A stretch of 64,000 bases of DNA from Climacium dendroides. Its lineage: Eukaryota; Streptophyta; Bryopsida; Hypnales; Climaciaceae. Under the pieces are notes generated by a model. That model was not told where the DNA came from, ran no database searches, and saw only the letters and a list, made by a program, of their open reading frames with translations. The position numbers were made by a program, and so were the translations under genes. Shown piece after piece: positions 1 through 13,085 of the stretch. The stretch covers positions 26,612,582-26,676,581 of the forward strand of contig OX467092.1 in NCBI GenBank assembly GCA_950106755.1, read 5' to 3'. The stretch's first letter is position 1. Each line of letters opens with the position of its first letter.

Positions 1-2040
1 ACAAGCTTGCTACCCGAAAGGTACATCTTCTATTGCTATGCCTATTTTTGAGCTTTTTTGACGATTAGTTGCCAATACAAAGATGGGAAGAAATTTATGG
101 AGAAATTTGGAAAATTGTAAGGTTTAGGATTTAGGCTAGTTGTGCTTTGTTATGCTTCTCATTTAGGAAGATTGAATTAGGCATAAAGTTTGAGCAAAAA
201 GTGACATAGAATTAGATAAACAAATGAATATGATAAACATTTAAAATTTTTAGATGCAATATGCAAGAGCACTTGCAAAAATATAAGCATTTCTTTGAAT
301 GAAGAGGTAAGATAATTTAGAATTTATTTCACTTGGATGTATCATTTTTAGGATTGGTTTAGATGATATATCCTCATTAGTGTCCACAATGATGAAGATG
401 CTAATATATATGGGTACATTTTGTGAACATTTGAATTTCCCAAATCCTCCTAAATTGAAGAATTCAAATTTTATTACTAATTATTCATTTGAATTTTTTT
501 CATTATTGTACATATGAAAATATTCCATTTATATACATATGAGAATCTTTTACAAGAAAGATTCTCCATTGCCTCATCAATATCCTTATAGAATTTGTAA
601 AATAATATGCATATTTAGAAAAAAAGTGAATGTTGATATGGCATGTATCAACATAAACATGTCTTTTGGGGGTCTAAATTAAGATGTCCTAACAAACTAT
701 CACAAACAACATACTATTGAAAAGGATAACATTCAATTTTATTGAAAAGGATAAATTCTATTGAAAAGGATAACAATTTTTCTTGTAATATGTCTATATA
801 ATAAGTGTATGAGGGTGGGTATTCTAGTGGGGGGTAGTGTTGTTGAGTAGACGTGGTAAGCTATAAAAGTGTGTATGTATAGATTGTGGTGGTGGAGGTG
901 TTTTATCATTTATCTTTTTTATTGACTACTACATTAGATGGTGTTTTTGGAATGATTTGGGCAGTTGTAGGTCAAGAGTCAATCATCAAATGTTAGCTAA
1001 TAAATTTTATTACTAATAGATGTTATGCAGTGATGCATGTAAAGTATTTGTAGTCAATACTAAAAATGTATCATACCAGTTTGTATCTAGGATTATAATT
1101 ATAATGGTTGATTCTAGATTATTTTTGGTTGTCAATCTTCTAGCCTAATGTATAATTTGGTTAATATCTTCTAAAGCAAATGAGTGAGCTATTCCCTTTC
1201 TTTTTCATTGATGTGAAGACATTGACTAAAGTAGATCAAAAAAATTTATTGCATGTGTGTGTTCAAAATAAAATGTGTGGAATTGAATTGGTCATGTCAA
1301 TGGCAACAAGAAGTAGAAATGGATTTGAAAGTAATTAGTAATGTATTGTAAGATTTGATCAAGGAAGGAATGTTGGTGGTTGCCTGGTTGGGACATGGTA
1401 TTTTATTCTTAGTCTTTTTGTATTTTTATTTTGGGCAAAGTCAAATGAGTTCTATTTAGAATGTTTATGTGGATTGTTTGAGTGGTATGTAGTGTTGGTG
1501 ATGTCAATTGTATTGTTGCCATAACCATTCAAGTCTAGTTTTAGTGATAGAGGTTTAAAATTATCAAGATACAATATATATGTACGCTTCCTAGTTTTGA
1601 ATGTAGTTTGGATATTTCGTAATATCTTGGTGGTATTTGTCTAAGGAAGAGGCTAAGCGGCGGTTTAATGTGGCAAGTGTCTTCATCTTGTGGTTTATAG
1701 AAAAAAAATTCAATTGAATAGATTTATTGTTGTTTATAGTTGATGAAAGAGGTATAGATTATGGTTTGAGAAAACCATACTAAAAAATTATTGATCCAAA
1801 TTGAGATATTTGAAATGGATTGAGTTATCTAGTCGTTGCCATATATATTAAATTTTGGCCGACTTTTTAATGATTTAGAGTTAGTTTATGTAATAAGTTT
1901 GTGGTTGGTGAGGGTGTGGATTGGGTGGTTACTTTGGTTGTTGTGTAATTGTTGAGGTTGTCCATGGTTACTTTGTAGAATGGGAGGTAGGAGGGCATTG
2001 CCACAAATGCATAATAATTGTGAAAGTTTCTTCATAAGCT
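1..2040. other. AT-rich stretch without a recognisable gene
   Basis: Both strands are rich in stops and no coding frame of note or known repeat end could be recognised. It lies 5' of the decayed gypsy gag, so it may be retrotransposon leader or the older sequence beside it. No LTR boundary could be fixed. Confidence 0.4.
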
Positions 2041-2084
2041 TCTCACTTGGTGGAAATAGCTCAAGAAGCTTCTAACCTTGTGGA

Positions 2085-2340
2085 ACCTTTTAGAACCTCA
2101 TGAAACCTTTTGAAACCTCATGGAATTGTTTAGAACCTCGTGCAACCTTAAAACCTTGTGGAACCTTTTAGAACCTCGTGAACCTTTTGAAACCTCATGG
2201 AACCGTTTAGAACCTTGTGCAACCTTAAAACCTTGTGGAACCTTTTGGAATCTCATGGAACCGTTTAGAACCTTGTGCAACCTTAAAACCTTGTGGAACC
2301 TTTTGGAATCTCATAGAACCTTCTCAAGTACTTTCCAAGT
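2085..2340. repeat. Tandem repeat of the AGAACCTTGTG/AAAACCTTGTGG type
   Basis: Units of about 58-77 bp made of shorter 15-20 bp modules (GGAACCTTTT, TAGAACCTTGTGC, AACCTTAAAACCTTGTGG) recur at about 2144, 2221 and 2279. The small reading frames here on both strands are by-products of the repeat. Its place upstream of a gypsy gag suggests an LTR or untranslated leader, which is inference. Confidence 0.75.
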
Positions 2341-2967
2341 GTGAACAAAATCTTAAATCATATATAAATAGGAGTTGAGATTGAAGGATTCTTTAGTCTT
2401 GACAACTCATTTTGCAATCTATTTCATAACACTTTGCCTTAGTTCCTGAACATAAATTTTGTTCTTTGAACTCTTATTTTTTTGAAGACTTTTTACGTTC
2501 TTTAAAGATAAAGTCTCATATTTCCATTCATATTTTTGTCTATGGTATTTTCATTTTCTACCAAGTTTGTCCTTGATAATTTGTTGAGATTAATATTCAA
2601 CATCATTAGAACTTCACTAGTTTCAAATAGAGCATGGATTATTCCTCTATCTAAAAGCTTTTAGGTGTTTTAGAAGTTGCAGATTGCCCACTTTTAAATT
2701 GATGTTGTTGCTTGCTAAACGTTCTTTTTGTATAGATTTTTTTACTATTTTTTTAGCTTAAAAAGCTTATAGACTTGAATAGACCACATGTTCCATTATT
2801 CAATTCCAACCTAGATATTTGTATTATTAGCAAATCAAAACAAGAACTTAAAGGAGTGATTGTGCATTAGTTTAGTGTAGTTACATTCAAAGCACTTCTG
2901 TCTTTGCCTACTCCCTTTATCATCTCAGTCCTCTGAGACCACATAGTATTGAATATAGTATTCATAT

Positions 2968-4173
2968 ATGTCTATTATTAGAACATTACGTTTTTTTTCA
3001 ATGGAAAAAGTAAACGAAATTGTCATGCACAATTTGAAATTAGACACCATCATGGTAGCTATGACAGCCATGAATATTGACTGCAAACGTATATTTAAGC
3101 AAACTAAGGAGGTGAATGCAAGACTTTGTGGCTTTAAAACAAAACTAAAACAACAAATGGAACATGTTCATATACCAATAATGCAGACTAATTGACTAAG
3201 ACTTTATTGAACTCAATGTTACAAGCTTTAAGTTCACCTTCCAACGACAGCAAGGAACCCTGTGTGACAATGTTAGCTGCTTAAAGAAATTTGATGGTAC
3301 ACGCTCCAAGTTTTGAAGTTTTGTCAACCAAATTTGACTTATTACCTTCTTACATCTACAATGATATCCAATGGATGCGGTCTATATAGGATTTATGTGA
3401 ACTTTGCTATTTACATAAGCACTCTTTTCATTTGTACAGCTTTTCAAGAAAAACTCTCTAACCTATAACATACTTTGAAACATGTCTCACAACATTTGCA
3501 AAGGTTTTTAATAAGCACAATAAGATTTGTTCTACAACAACAAAGATTCACAATTTGCGAAAATGACACACTTGGCATTAGTATATGTTCCAGATTTTTG
3601 TCAATTAGCATGCAATATCAATTGGAACAAACAAGCTCTAATAAGCCAATTCTACTATGGCCTATGCGATGAAATAAATGATTTATTATTATCCTTCCTA
3701 GATCCTCCGATACTCAATGAAGTGATTAACCAAGCTATCAAGTGTGATGAAATTCTATTTAAGTGACAATAAGAAAGACATGCATGGACTACACTCCAAT
3801 TGTATGTTGGTTACTTGGCTACTTCTTTGACAATTGTTCAAATAAACAATTTGAAGTAAAAGATATACAAATTGATGCAATTCAATTCAAGCCTTTGATC
3901 AAACAAAAAAAGACACCAACATGAGGAAGGGTTGTGTCTCGATTGCAAAGAGCCTAGATACAAGATTGACAATTGTTTAAAAAAACAGCAATGCACATCC
4001 TAAATTTGGAGCACAAATATTCAATGGAAAAACAACAATTTTTAGCTAAAGTAGGGACCATATGGGTAGAGCCTACATTGTTACCGGCAATTCTAGGTCT
4101 TATATTATCCGCAAAACCTATGCTTCTCTTTAAACTAGTGTGTTTAGGCCCCAAGAAAATTGAGACTCATACT
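2968..4173 (+). pseudogene. Decayed Ty3/gypsy gag and start of protease, cut by the giant element
   Basis: Fragments in several frames read like a plant Ty3/gypsy gag. 2968-3195 has the HNLKLDTIMVAMTAMN region, and 3527-3766 has LACNINWNKQALISQFYYGL, a typical retrotransposon gag segment. Near 3930-3975 a zinc knuckle remnant reads C-L-D-C, four residues, Y in place of His, four residues, C. The last residues (LVCLGPKKIETHT) end at 4173, where the giant element begins. The frame resumes at 61595 with LIDLRALACFIDESFA, the gypsy aspartic protease start. Frameshifts and stops make this a dead copy. It shows where the giant element inserted and what the empty site looked like. Confidence 0.85.
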
Positions 4174-4199
4174 ATGGGTAATTTCATTAAAATGGCGAT
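4174..4199 (+). repeat. Left TIR of outer element
   Basis: 26 bp, perfect inverted match to 61565-61590. The next 20 bp (ATTCCACATGCCATTT) also match the right end of the miniature element at 60520-60655, so that small element derives from this left end or from a relative. Confidence 0.93.
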
Positions 4200-4666
4200 A
4201 TTCCACATGCCATTTGCGCGAGCAAGACGATTTTGGCGGTTTTGAGATTGCATGTGGACTGGCGCCATTATATCAGAATTGCACGGAAGAGGTGGAGTGC
4301 CCAATGTTTGTAGAGGTTTTCGGTGATTGAGGTGCGGGTCACACTCCCCCCCTCTCCAATCGGAATTAGTGGCCTTGCATTCGCTTAGTGTTTCACAGTG
4401 CACAATGGTGAGTATTTTCATAGGTAGCATTCTTGATGGGAGGTGGTCGGCAAATGCAAGTGGAAAAGCTTCATATATTTCAACATGAATATAATAGTTT
4501 GTACATATATGGTAAAGGTCGAAGTACATGCGTCCTAAAGTCTACCTTAGAGCTTGGAAGTCCAAAAAAAGGAGTCAAGAAATAGCCAAACAATGAAAAG
4601 CCACGCACGGTCACATTGCATGTATGTGGGATCCTTCCTTCTAGAGGCTCTTCCAAGTTAGAGCAT
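4200..4666. other. Outer element subterminal region
   Basis: Non-coding spacer between the left TIR and the 3' end of the transposase gene. It is G-rich in places, with AAAATGGCG-like and TTTTGGCGG words that echo the TIR interior. No gene seen. Confidence 0.5.
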
Positions 4667-6510
4667 TCAGTTTGGCTTGCGTTGTTGTTCTTCTTCTGCA
4701 ATGCAGCGTAAATTATCGACGGCAAAGCTAATTTGTTGTCGTGGCACAACAAAGTTCAGTCCTTCATTCTTCTTTGGCTTCCAAGATGCCATAATGCTAT
4801 CCGTTGAAACGTAGTCATCTTGGGTTGCTGCTCGATCGATCTTCCATCTGAAATTGGTCTTTGTATCCCACCCCTCGTACAACCGCCGCATGTCCTTGGA
4901 CGTTCCGCATGGTATGTACCATTGCACGAGGACTTCACGGAAGTGGTCTACTTCTGGATCAAACTCTGGATTCACAACAACCCTACCAAGCCAAACCGGA
5001 TCCTCGCAATCTAATGCTAGTCTCACAAATACGTAAAAGCCTTCACAAAGATCAGTGGCCACGTTGTATGTACGCGGTGGCCTCCCCTCCAAGATGCCGA
5101 TGTAAGAGTCTTCTACCTCTACTTCCTCTCGCGTATTTCCGTCTTGTATGAAGTCTGTCGTAAAATCCCCCAATTGTCGAGTTTGGGGCCAAAATCCTTG
5201 CTTTGGTAGCCGATCCAATATGTCACCAAGTGCAACATGTGGGCCTTGTACTCTCTGGTCCCATCCTCTTTTGCAATGTTTGTCCAATGCTGGATGTATC
5301 CATTGAGTCCATGTAGAATCTCCGCTTTGTTTGTCATTTTCTTGGGTTTCACGCGTGGGGGATCACCTTCAGGAAGTTGAGGTTTGTGTTCGGCATCTTC
5401 CTTCCATAACTTCAAGCCCTCTTTGGGCAACCACTGAATGTTGGTACACGCTAGTTTGTATTGCATGATGGGCCAACCGTTGTCGTCCACGAAGAATTTG
5501 TACTGCCTTCCGTTCGAGTGACCCACCAATTGCTTCTTCTTCATCCCAAGATAAGGTTTCACATTAGCCTTGAAATCAGGCACCTCTTCAATAAGGTGTG
5601 GGATGAATGGAACCTCTTCCATTTCCATGTACGACTGCATCAACAACAACAATGTTGGATGGTCCTTTGCGTGGAGGACCATATTCCAACACCCAAAAGA
5701 TGCGTCGATGTCGTCGTGCGTGTGTCCTACTATCATGAAGGATACCACTACTTCTTTCACAATCCGTCGTGCAACCAAGAGGGACCAAAAACTAAAGACG
5801 TATTTGTTTTTGTTCTCTCTCTAGGAATTGTCCATTTGAATGTGAAGCACAGGTGGCAACGGTCGAGCCATGATGGGGTCCGAAGGAATGTCTCCCAAGG
5901 AACCTACACAAATCTCGCTATCCTTCAGCAATTCTCGATACAACTCGGTGCTGCCAGACCCTCGAAACAATGATCAGGAAGACTTGGCTGGAGGATCTTC
6001 TAGATCTTGTAGCAATTTTGCAATTGATCCCACGGTGAAGTTGCTGTCGCTCGGGAAAACATCTAAACTGTAGTGTGCGTATTTGCCATTGCCGTGGCCG
6101 TGTGCAAACATTGCTGTCACTTTGACGGGCAACTTCATGAATCCATCTAGTGCTTTTGTTTTCCTTGCCAATGCAGGACATGCAGTTTTGGAATGGTCCA
6201 TCTTGTCATGCATGATGGCTAGAAGTTGGGACGGGCGCAACTTGGATAGCCATCGACTACGATAGTACGCATGGCGACAAGCCTTTTGAAGAAACAAATG
6301 CTTTTCAATACGCCTTTGGATTTGATTGTAGTCCTCGGTTCCAGGTGCATGCGAGGCCCACAATTGCTTCAAGTTGTCGCAAATGCTACATCTTGCAAAG
6401 GAATCTCCTCTTCCTTTGATCACATAGTCATAAAAGTATTTCTGCCGAATCTTACTAAAGCAAGGTTGTAAGGTTGTAATATTGGGGTTGTCACCAAGTG
6501 CCTGGTTTAC
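4667..6510 (-). pseudogene. Outer transposase, 3' exon (DUF7869-like, C-terminal two thirds)
   Basis: Reading down from 6510, the frame aligns residue by residue with the intact transposase of the nested element: RGDSFARC, IMHDKMDHSKTA, FAHGHGNGKYAHY, then LHIQMDNS, VSFMIVGHTHDDIDASFG, LNGYIQHW, GFWPQ, YEGWDTKTNF, STDSIMASWKP. The family is RNase-H-like in look, with the acidic motifs HDKMDH, DN-x-S and GHTHEDID; that these are catalytic is inference. Decay: an in-frame TAG at 5821-5823 beside the DN motif, and a frameshift near 5200-5220. The exon starts after the acceptor TTGCTTGTAG at 6511. The preceding exon lies 23.8 kb away at 30285-31526, because the nested element sits in the intron. 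The stop is 490 bp from the left TIR. Confidence 0.85.
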
Positions 6511-6786
6511 CTACAAGCAACGCGAAGCATATGGTCACTCTTCACTATCCGAGCTCTTCCAGAGGTAAAGTAAATCCACACTTCTAGTTGTAGAATTAGT
6601 CCTATGCAAAGGGATCTCTACCCCTCTATTACATTCCGAGGGGGGATAAACCACCAAGACTTCACATGTGCAACACGTACATGGAATTGAATTCCTCTAC
6701 CTTTGAATTTGTATTTTCAATGTGAGGCCCCAAAATGGATAAGAATAGGTGTAGAGTAAGATAACATCTAGTACGGCACAAAATAA
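6511..6786 (-). other. Downstream part of outer transposase intron
   Basis: Non-coding. It ends (minus strand) in the acceptor TTGCTTGTAG at 6511. The last four bases before the nested element, 6783-6786, are ATAA, the left copy of its target duplication. The upstream part of the same intron is 29703-30284. Confidence 0.7.
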
Positions 6787-6814
6787 AAGGCCTTATTCGT
6801 TAAAATGAGACAAA
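6787..6814 (+). repeat. Left TIR of nested element
   Basis: 28 bp, perfect inverted match to 29675-29702. GAGAC/GTCTC words continue inside: inverted at 6820-6830, and as AAATTGAGAC twice near 6865-6893. These are candidate subterminal transposase sites. Aligned from the tip, it shares GG at positions 3-4 and TTC-x-TTAAAATG at positions 10-21 with the outer TIR. Confidence 0.93.
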
Positions 6815-7347
6815 TTGCAGTCTCATTTTAATTTTTCATACATGCAAGGTGGAAGAAGGGTTCATTAAATTGAGACTGTTCATTAAATTGAGACTTGAAA
6901 ATGTCAAATATGTATTTCATTAATTTTATACTATTAACTAAAGTAGCACAAACTCAAAAGTACATCTCGATTTACTAATTCCTTTGTAAAAAAGAAAACA
7001 AAATAGTCAAAGACATTATGAAGTGAGACATTTTTAAAAATCAAAACTTTCATATGTCAAAAAACTAATGTATACATGGAGGATAGCAAACTTTAACATG
7101 AAATTAAACATATGAATTACCAAAAATTCACCAAAAACATTTAGAATACAATACTTGGAGACGCAATAGTAATAAAAAAATTTACTATTAATAGAAATCA
7201 ATTTCTCATACATAGGCACACTACCATAATAAAAGTAACCAATACATATATGAATGTAAACATGCCCAAACTTGTTAATAATTACAATGAGTGCTCTAAT
7301 TGAACTACCAAAACAACATTTGTCTAAAAAAAATTATGAACTATAAG
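6815..7347. other. Nested element left subterminal region
   Basis: AT-rich non-coding spacer between the TIR and the transposase stop. It carries several AAATTGAGAC or GTCTCATTTT words in both orientations. No gene seen. Confidence 0.5.
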
Positions 7348-10233
7348 TCATTCTTCAATCATAGAACCATCGTTATTTGCAGTAGTCGTGAAGGCTGCCA
7401 CTGATGCCTTAATAATTTGAATTTGTAGACTTGGAACCGTCACCTTTGGATTTTTAGTTCCATCACGAAACCGTGGCTTCCAAGCTGTCATGATACAATC
7501 TGTGCTTGACCATGTTGAAGGTATAACACTATCTTCACGCCACACATTCCCTTGTTTGGTGTCCCAACCCTCATATGTCTCCATATTAATGTGCCGATCC
7601 GAAGTAGGCCTCCAATATTGGATTTTGATCATATGCATATGCCCTGGATCGGGACTCAGAGCCATAATAGCCCTAGCGAGCCAAAATGGTTTTGGATCAC
7701 CATCAACAGGACGCACTGCAACAAAAGAACCTGCGTGTGTATCACGAGCAGCACAAAACGAAGAACGTGGATGATCACACTTACGTCCAACAAAGTTGGC
7801 ATCCTCTGCATTTTCTTCACGTAATGTGCCATTTCTTTGCATTTGATCTGTTTCATCATTGGCAATCCTTGAAGCTGGCCAAAATCCATCAAGTAATGCC
7901 TCTCGCACTTGAAGAGGTGCATCTAGAGCAGCTCTGATGCCTTTCCAATACTCTTCTAGTGGACCATTCTTCCGCCTATACTCTCCACTATGATCATTGT
8001 TTGCCATTTTGTTCCAATGTTTAACATAGCCATTCAAACCTTTCTTTATCTCTTCAAGAGCTTTCATTGGAACTGGAGTCAAAGGTTTAGGGCTACCACT
8101 TGGTACTTTAGGAAGTCCATCCTCAGTCTCTGACCACATTCTTATCCCATTTCCGTGCTCTGGCAACCACTTTGGGTCAGTACACAAATTTTTATACTCC
8201 ATCAAAGGCCATCTTGAAGAATCCATAAAAAACTTGAATTGTTGACTTTTCGAATGCCCTCCTAATTCATCTCCACCAGTGCCCAAATAACCCTCCACAA
8301 ATTTCTTGAAATCAGGGAGCTCCTTAATGAGATGAGGAATCACAGGGTGCGTTTCACAATCCATAAAGGACTTCATGAGCTTTGGAAGTGTTGGATAGTC
8401 ATTCGTCTTCAATCTTGAACTCCATCGACCAAAAAGAGCATCAATGTCTTCGTGAGTGTGTCCTACAATAAGAAAGTTGATGTATACCTCATGAAAAATG
8501 CCTTTGTATACAAGCAAAGAGCAGAAAGCAAAAACATATCGATTCTTGTTGTCCCCTGACGCATTGTCCAATTGCAATATTAATATTGGTGGGAGAGGTT
8601 GAGCTGGAAGTGGCTGTTCTGGAGGTGGAAGGAGGGAGTCCAAGCAATTTTCTGCTCCTTTTAAAAGCGCCTTTGTCAATGTGGATTGCCCCTCCTCAAT
8701 AGAAAATAATGCCCTCGATGAATTTTTAGGCGGGCCTTCCAAATCCCGCAACAACCTTGCAATGGACCCAATGGTATGATTCGAATCTGTTGGGAAAATG
8801 CCCACACCATAGTGTGCATATCGTACATCGCCATGACCATGAGCAATCATACCTATGACAGCAACATGCATTTTCATGAAGGATTCCGTTGACTTGTTCT
8901 TGTGAGAAAAGTGTGGAGAAGCCGTTTTTGAATGATCCATTTTATCATGAATGATGCACAACATTTTGTCCGGGCATCTCACGGAAAATTCCCGATTTCC
9001 ATAGTAGTACTCTCTATGAGCCCTCTGACCTACAACATGGGTATTCAAAATATTGGTATACTTATCAAACGACTCTGATTTCCAACAAGCGCTCCTCAAT
9101 TGCTTATACTCATCGCACAAGCCACACCTAGCAAAACTATCCCCACGAGCCTTGGCAGCAAATTCAAGGAAATTCTGACGGCGAATGTTGCTCAAGCCAC
9201 TAGAAGAAATCGGCTGCAAATTGAACTCAGCATTGGACTCATTTATTTTAGGTAATTGGTCACTCCAACGAAAAGCAGAAGGTAGAACCATCGCTGCAAC
9301 TTTCTCCTCAGACTCTATTGTCCTTGTTTTGTGTGGCATTCGATCGGCATCAGACTCAATAAAAGTTCGAAGCGTGGCAGTAGCTTGAAGAGTATACATG
9401 CGGGGTTTTTGGGATCCCACATTTCCATGCACCTGAGCTTGCTTCCCAATTCTAGCCTTCTCTTTGTACCTATAGAACGTAGCTCTTGCAATCCCATGAA
9501 TGATCCACCATGCAGTGGGGCACACTTCTCTACCTTTCAAGGTAATCCACTCTTTGCCAACACTGTCTTTATGGATTTGCCTATGCACCTCCAAAAGTGT
9601 CTTGCTACGCGCCTTGAAGTCCTCACCTGAATATAGTTCAGTCCTTATCGTTTGGATTTGCCCACGCGGAAAAGGTTGAATACAATTTTTCTCACAACAT
9701 GATTTTGTGGACACTGATGTGATCGATTCCATAGAGAGGAGAAGTTCTTTCTTGGGTGGAATCACTGGATCAATCCTTTCACGAGTTGTTTCGTACGATC
9801 AAACCCCCTTACGAATTCTTCTGCTTGATGGGTTCATGGCTGCGTTATATACATGGGTTTGGTCATGGTCATATAAGCTCACATCGTCATCTAAAAAAAC
9901 TCTCTTGATATCCCAGGAACGAAGTGACCATACATTGTCAGATGAGAAGAGTTTCTCGTTCAGAGACTCAGCAATTTGAATGGCAACCCGGTCATCGCCA
10001 AGAGGCTTTCCATCTTGGTCAATGATTAACTTAGGGTCAACGTTTTGGCAAACCCCCCTTGCAAGGTCCACCCCATCTTCGTTTCGAAGAGTGACAAATC
10101 GTGAGACCCATTTTGCACGAGAAATCCCCTCGCATACCTGAACATTAGGTGGAAATGGAGGAACTGGATTCGCGAACTCATCAAACCCATGGAAATCCAT
10201 TCTGCAAATACGAAGACCAATCCTTAGATTCAT
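7348..10233 (-). CDS. Nested-element transposase, DUF7869-like, one in-frame TGA
   Basis: One reading frame of 961 codons with a single internal TGA at 9799-9801. The upstream part is 144 codons (ATG at 10233; another ATG at 10200). The downstream part starts at an ATG at 9765 and gives 805 residues. Counted in the 805-residue part: a Cys pair CCEKNC near residues 23-28, a helix-turn-helix-like stretch (VCPTAWWIIHGIARATFYRY) near 90-110, HDKMDHSKT near 273, LQLDNASGDNKN near 400, GHTHEDIDALFGRWS near 437, and a C-terminal YEGWDTKQGN/STDCIMTAWKPR module. The motif set matches proteins annotated as DUF7869, which accompany eukaryotic DNA transposons; a DDE-type role is inference. The frame is otherwise intact, so it may be recently active. 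Its 5' end is 226 bp from the first P1 palindrome and its stop is 560 bp from the left TIR. Confidence 0.85.
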
Positions 10234-10458
10234 TGTTCAGTCAAACATAAAGATGTTCTATTGCAGCAACTTCTAGTACACTAGAAACTAAACATACTCT
10301 ATATTCACTAATATTAACATCATGTCTCTATAATTTCTTACGAATACAACATCGTTGAATGGATGATCTAATGATTTGTGCTATGATTCAGTCATTCATC
10401 TTCATCTAAGTAAATACTTTTCAATGCAAAGTTGCAAACACTTTATTTATAGTTGACA

Positions 10459-12352
10459 TTATCATCGCCCCGACGATAACCGGAAGTTGTTGTTACTCAG
10501 AGTTATCGTTGACTCAATGATAACTCTCCTCAACAAAACTCATTTCTTGATTCGTTGGATGTGATGAAGAAATAATTCAACCCAATGCACAATCTCGTTT
10601 GAAATCATAAGAAATTGAAGTATCTACACCTTTGAAAATTACTGACAAGATTATCATCGACCCGACGATAATTGGAACTCGAAGAACTCAAAGTTATCGT
10701 TGACACAACGATAATGATCTTCAATGAAACTCCTCTCATGATTTGTTGGTTGTGACGAAGGAAAAATTCAACCCGATGCACATTCTTCTTTCAAATAATA
10801 AGAAATTGAAATAGCTACACATTTGCTAAGAATGCCGATTGAAAAAAACTGACTACGTTATCATCGACTCGACGATAACTAGGAGCAAAAGAATTCAACA
10901 GTATCATTGACTCAACGATAACTATCCTCAACGAAACTCCTTTCATGATTTGTTCGATTTGACGAAGAAATAATTCAACCCGATGCACAATCTCCTTGTA
11001 AATCATAAGAAATTGAAGTACCTAATCATTTGCTAAGAATGCTAACTGAAAATTACTGACTACGTTATCATTGACTCGACGATAATTAGAAGTCAAAGAA
11101 CTCAGAGTTATCGTTGACACAACAATAATGATCTTCAATGAAACTCCTTTCATAATTCGTTAATTGTGACTAAGGAAAAATTCAACTCAATGCACATTCT
11201 TCTTTCAAATCATAAGAAATTGAAGTACCTACACATTTGCTAAGAATACCGATTGAGAAAATTTGACTACGTTATCATCGACTCGATGATAACTAGGAGC
11301 AAAAGAATTCAACGATAACTATCCTCAATGAAACTCCTTTCATGATTTGTTCGATTTGACGAAGAAATAATTCAACCCGATGCACATTCTACTTTCAAAT
11401 CAGAAGAAATCGAAGTAGTTACACATTTGCTAAGAATGCTAACTGAAAATTACTAACTACGTTATCATTGACTTGACGATAATTAGAAGTCAAAGAACTC
11501 AGAGTTATCGTTGACACAACAATAATGATCTTCAATGAAACTCCTTTCATGATTCGTTAGTTGTGACTAAGGAAAAATTCAACTCAATGCACATTCTTCT
11601 TTCAAATCATAAGAAATTGAAGTACCTACACATTTGCTAAGAATACCGATTGAGAAAATCTGACTACGTTATCATCGACTCGACGATAACTAGGAGCAAA
11701 AGAATTCAGCGGTACCATTGACTCAACGATAACTATCCTCAATGAAATTCCTTTCATGATTTGTTCGATTTGACGAAGAAATAATTCAACCCGATGCACA
11801 TTCTACTTTCAAATCAGAAGAAATCGAAGTAGTTACACATTTGCTAAGAATGCTAACTGAAAATTACTGACTACGTTATCATTGACTCGACGATAATTAG
11901 AAGTCAAAGAACTCAGAGTTATCGTTGACACAACGATAATGATCTTCAATGAAACTCCTTTCATGATTCGTTAGTTGTGACTAAGGAAAAATTCAACTCA
12001 ATGCACATTCTTCTTTCAAATAATAGGAAATTGAAGTAGCTTCAAATTTGCTAAGAATACCGATTGAGAAAATCTGACTACGTTATCATCGACTCAATGA
12101 TAACTAGGAGCAAAAGAAAGAGGTATCATTGACTCAACGATAACTATCCTCAATGAAATTCCTTTCATGATTTGTTCAATTTGGCAAAGAAATAATTCAA
12201 CCCGATGCACATTCTGCTTTGAAATCAGAAGAAACTGAAGTAGCTACACATTTGCTAGGAATGCCGATTGAAAAAATCTGACTACGTTATCATCGACTCG
12301 ACGATAAGCAGAAGTCAAAGAAGTCACAATTATCGTCGACTCAACGATAAGT
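10459..12352. repeat. P1 palindrome satellite, about 10 units of 207 bp
   Basis: The unit recurs with starts near 10459, 10650, 10857, 11064, 11271, 11460, 11667, 11874, 12081 and 12286, giving spacings mostly of 207 bp. Each unit holds two palindromes about 45 bp apart. The first is close to GTTATCATCGA-CTCGACGATAAC, the second close to GTTATCGTTGAC-xCAACGATAA. Between pairs lie conserved words (CCTTTCATGATTTGTT, GAAATAATTCAACCCGATGC, ACACATTTGCTAAGAATGCC). Changes in one arm are often mirrored in the other (TCGATGA with a matching arm). The array abuts the 5' side of the transposase gene, so a promoter, operator or binding-array role is plausible. Confidence 0.93.
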
Positions 12353-13085
12353 ACCCTCAATGACAGTATTGAGGTAATGGAATTATCCATGAAATGCTCC
12401 GACATTCACGCCACAAAAAATGGGCATTGCAAACAACTTTGTTACAACTCTCTAAACCAAAAGCAAGAGTAACCAATTCTTTATAGTCTACAGGCTCGCT
12501 CAACAAATATAACGTCTTCACGCATGGAGATGTCACAAACATGGACCTTCAATGACTAGTTTCACGTACTTCCTGACATCAATATGTACAAAACTAACTC
12601 ACCACCAGTCGAGGTCAATGGCAACTAATTTAAATACAAACTACACCTTCTACCTATGAACTCACAAACAAGAAGAAAAAAATTTGAGGACCTGCAGTTG
12701 TCAATGTGCTAGGCAGACACACTTGAAGCGCAAGAGAATAGCAAAAGCAAAAGAGTCTTGTCGGCGTGTTTGTGGAAGAAGGCATGTTCTGGCAAGTGAA
12801 GTTGTCCGTGGCAAGAGGTGGGCAAAAAGTTAGAAAAAGCGGGAAAATTTTAGCGGGCAATTCCAAATTTCAAATTTCTTGCAAACTCCTTGATTCCTGG
12901 CTGTTCAGTCATTCGCTTGAAGGCGCTTTTGCCAGCTTTCTACAAAAAAGATGTGGCTCCACCAATGCATTTTCCAAAAAAAAATTGGCCATATACAGAA
13001 TTGTGTGCTATAGTTCTAGTAGGTTGACTTTTCGGGTCGTGTGCCCATCGATTGCCCAATATTTTTAGGCCTTTTCTTGGTGGCT
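12353..13085. other. Spacer after the P1 satellite
   Basis: No recognisable protein. Short frames on both strands do not resemble any family I know. A moderately GC-rich patch at 12650-12960 could be a leader or promoter. Confidence 0.4.

Noticed and set aside
2098..2344. Opposed small repeat proteins
   Set aside because: Both strands are open only because of the tandem repeat.
9799..9801. Selenocysteine at the TGA of the transposase
   Set aside because: The linker is not conserved and no Cys occupies the place in the other copy.
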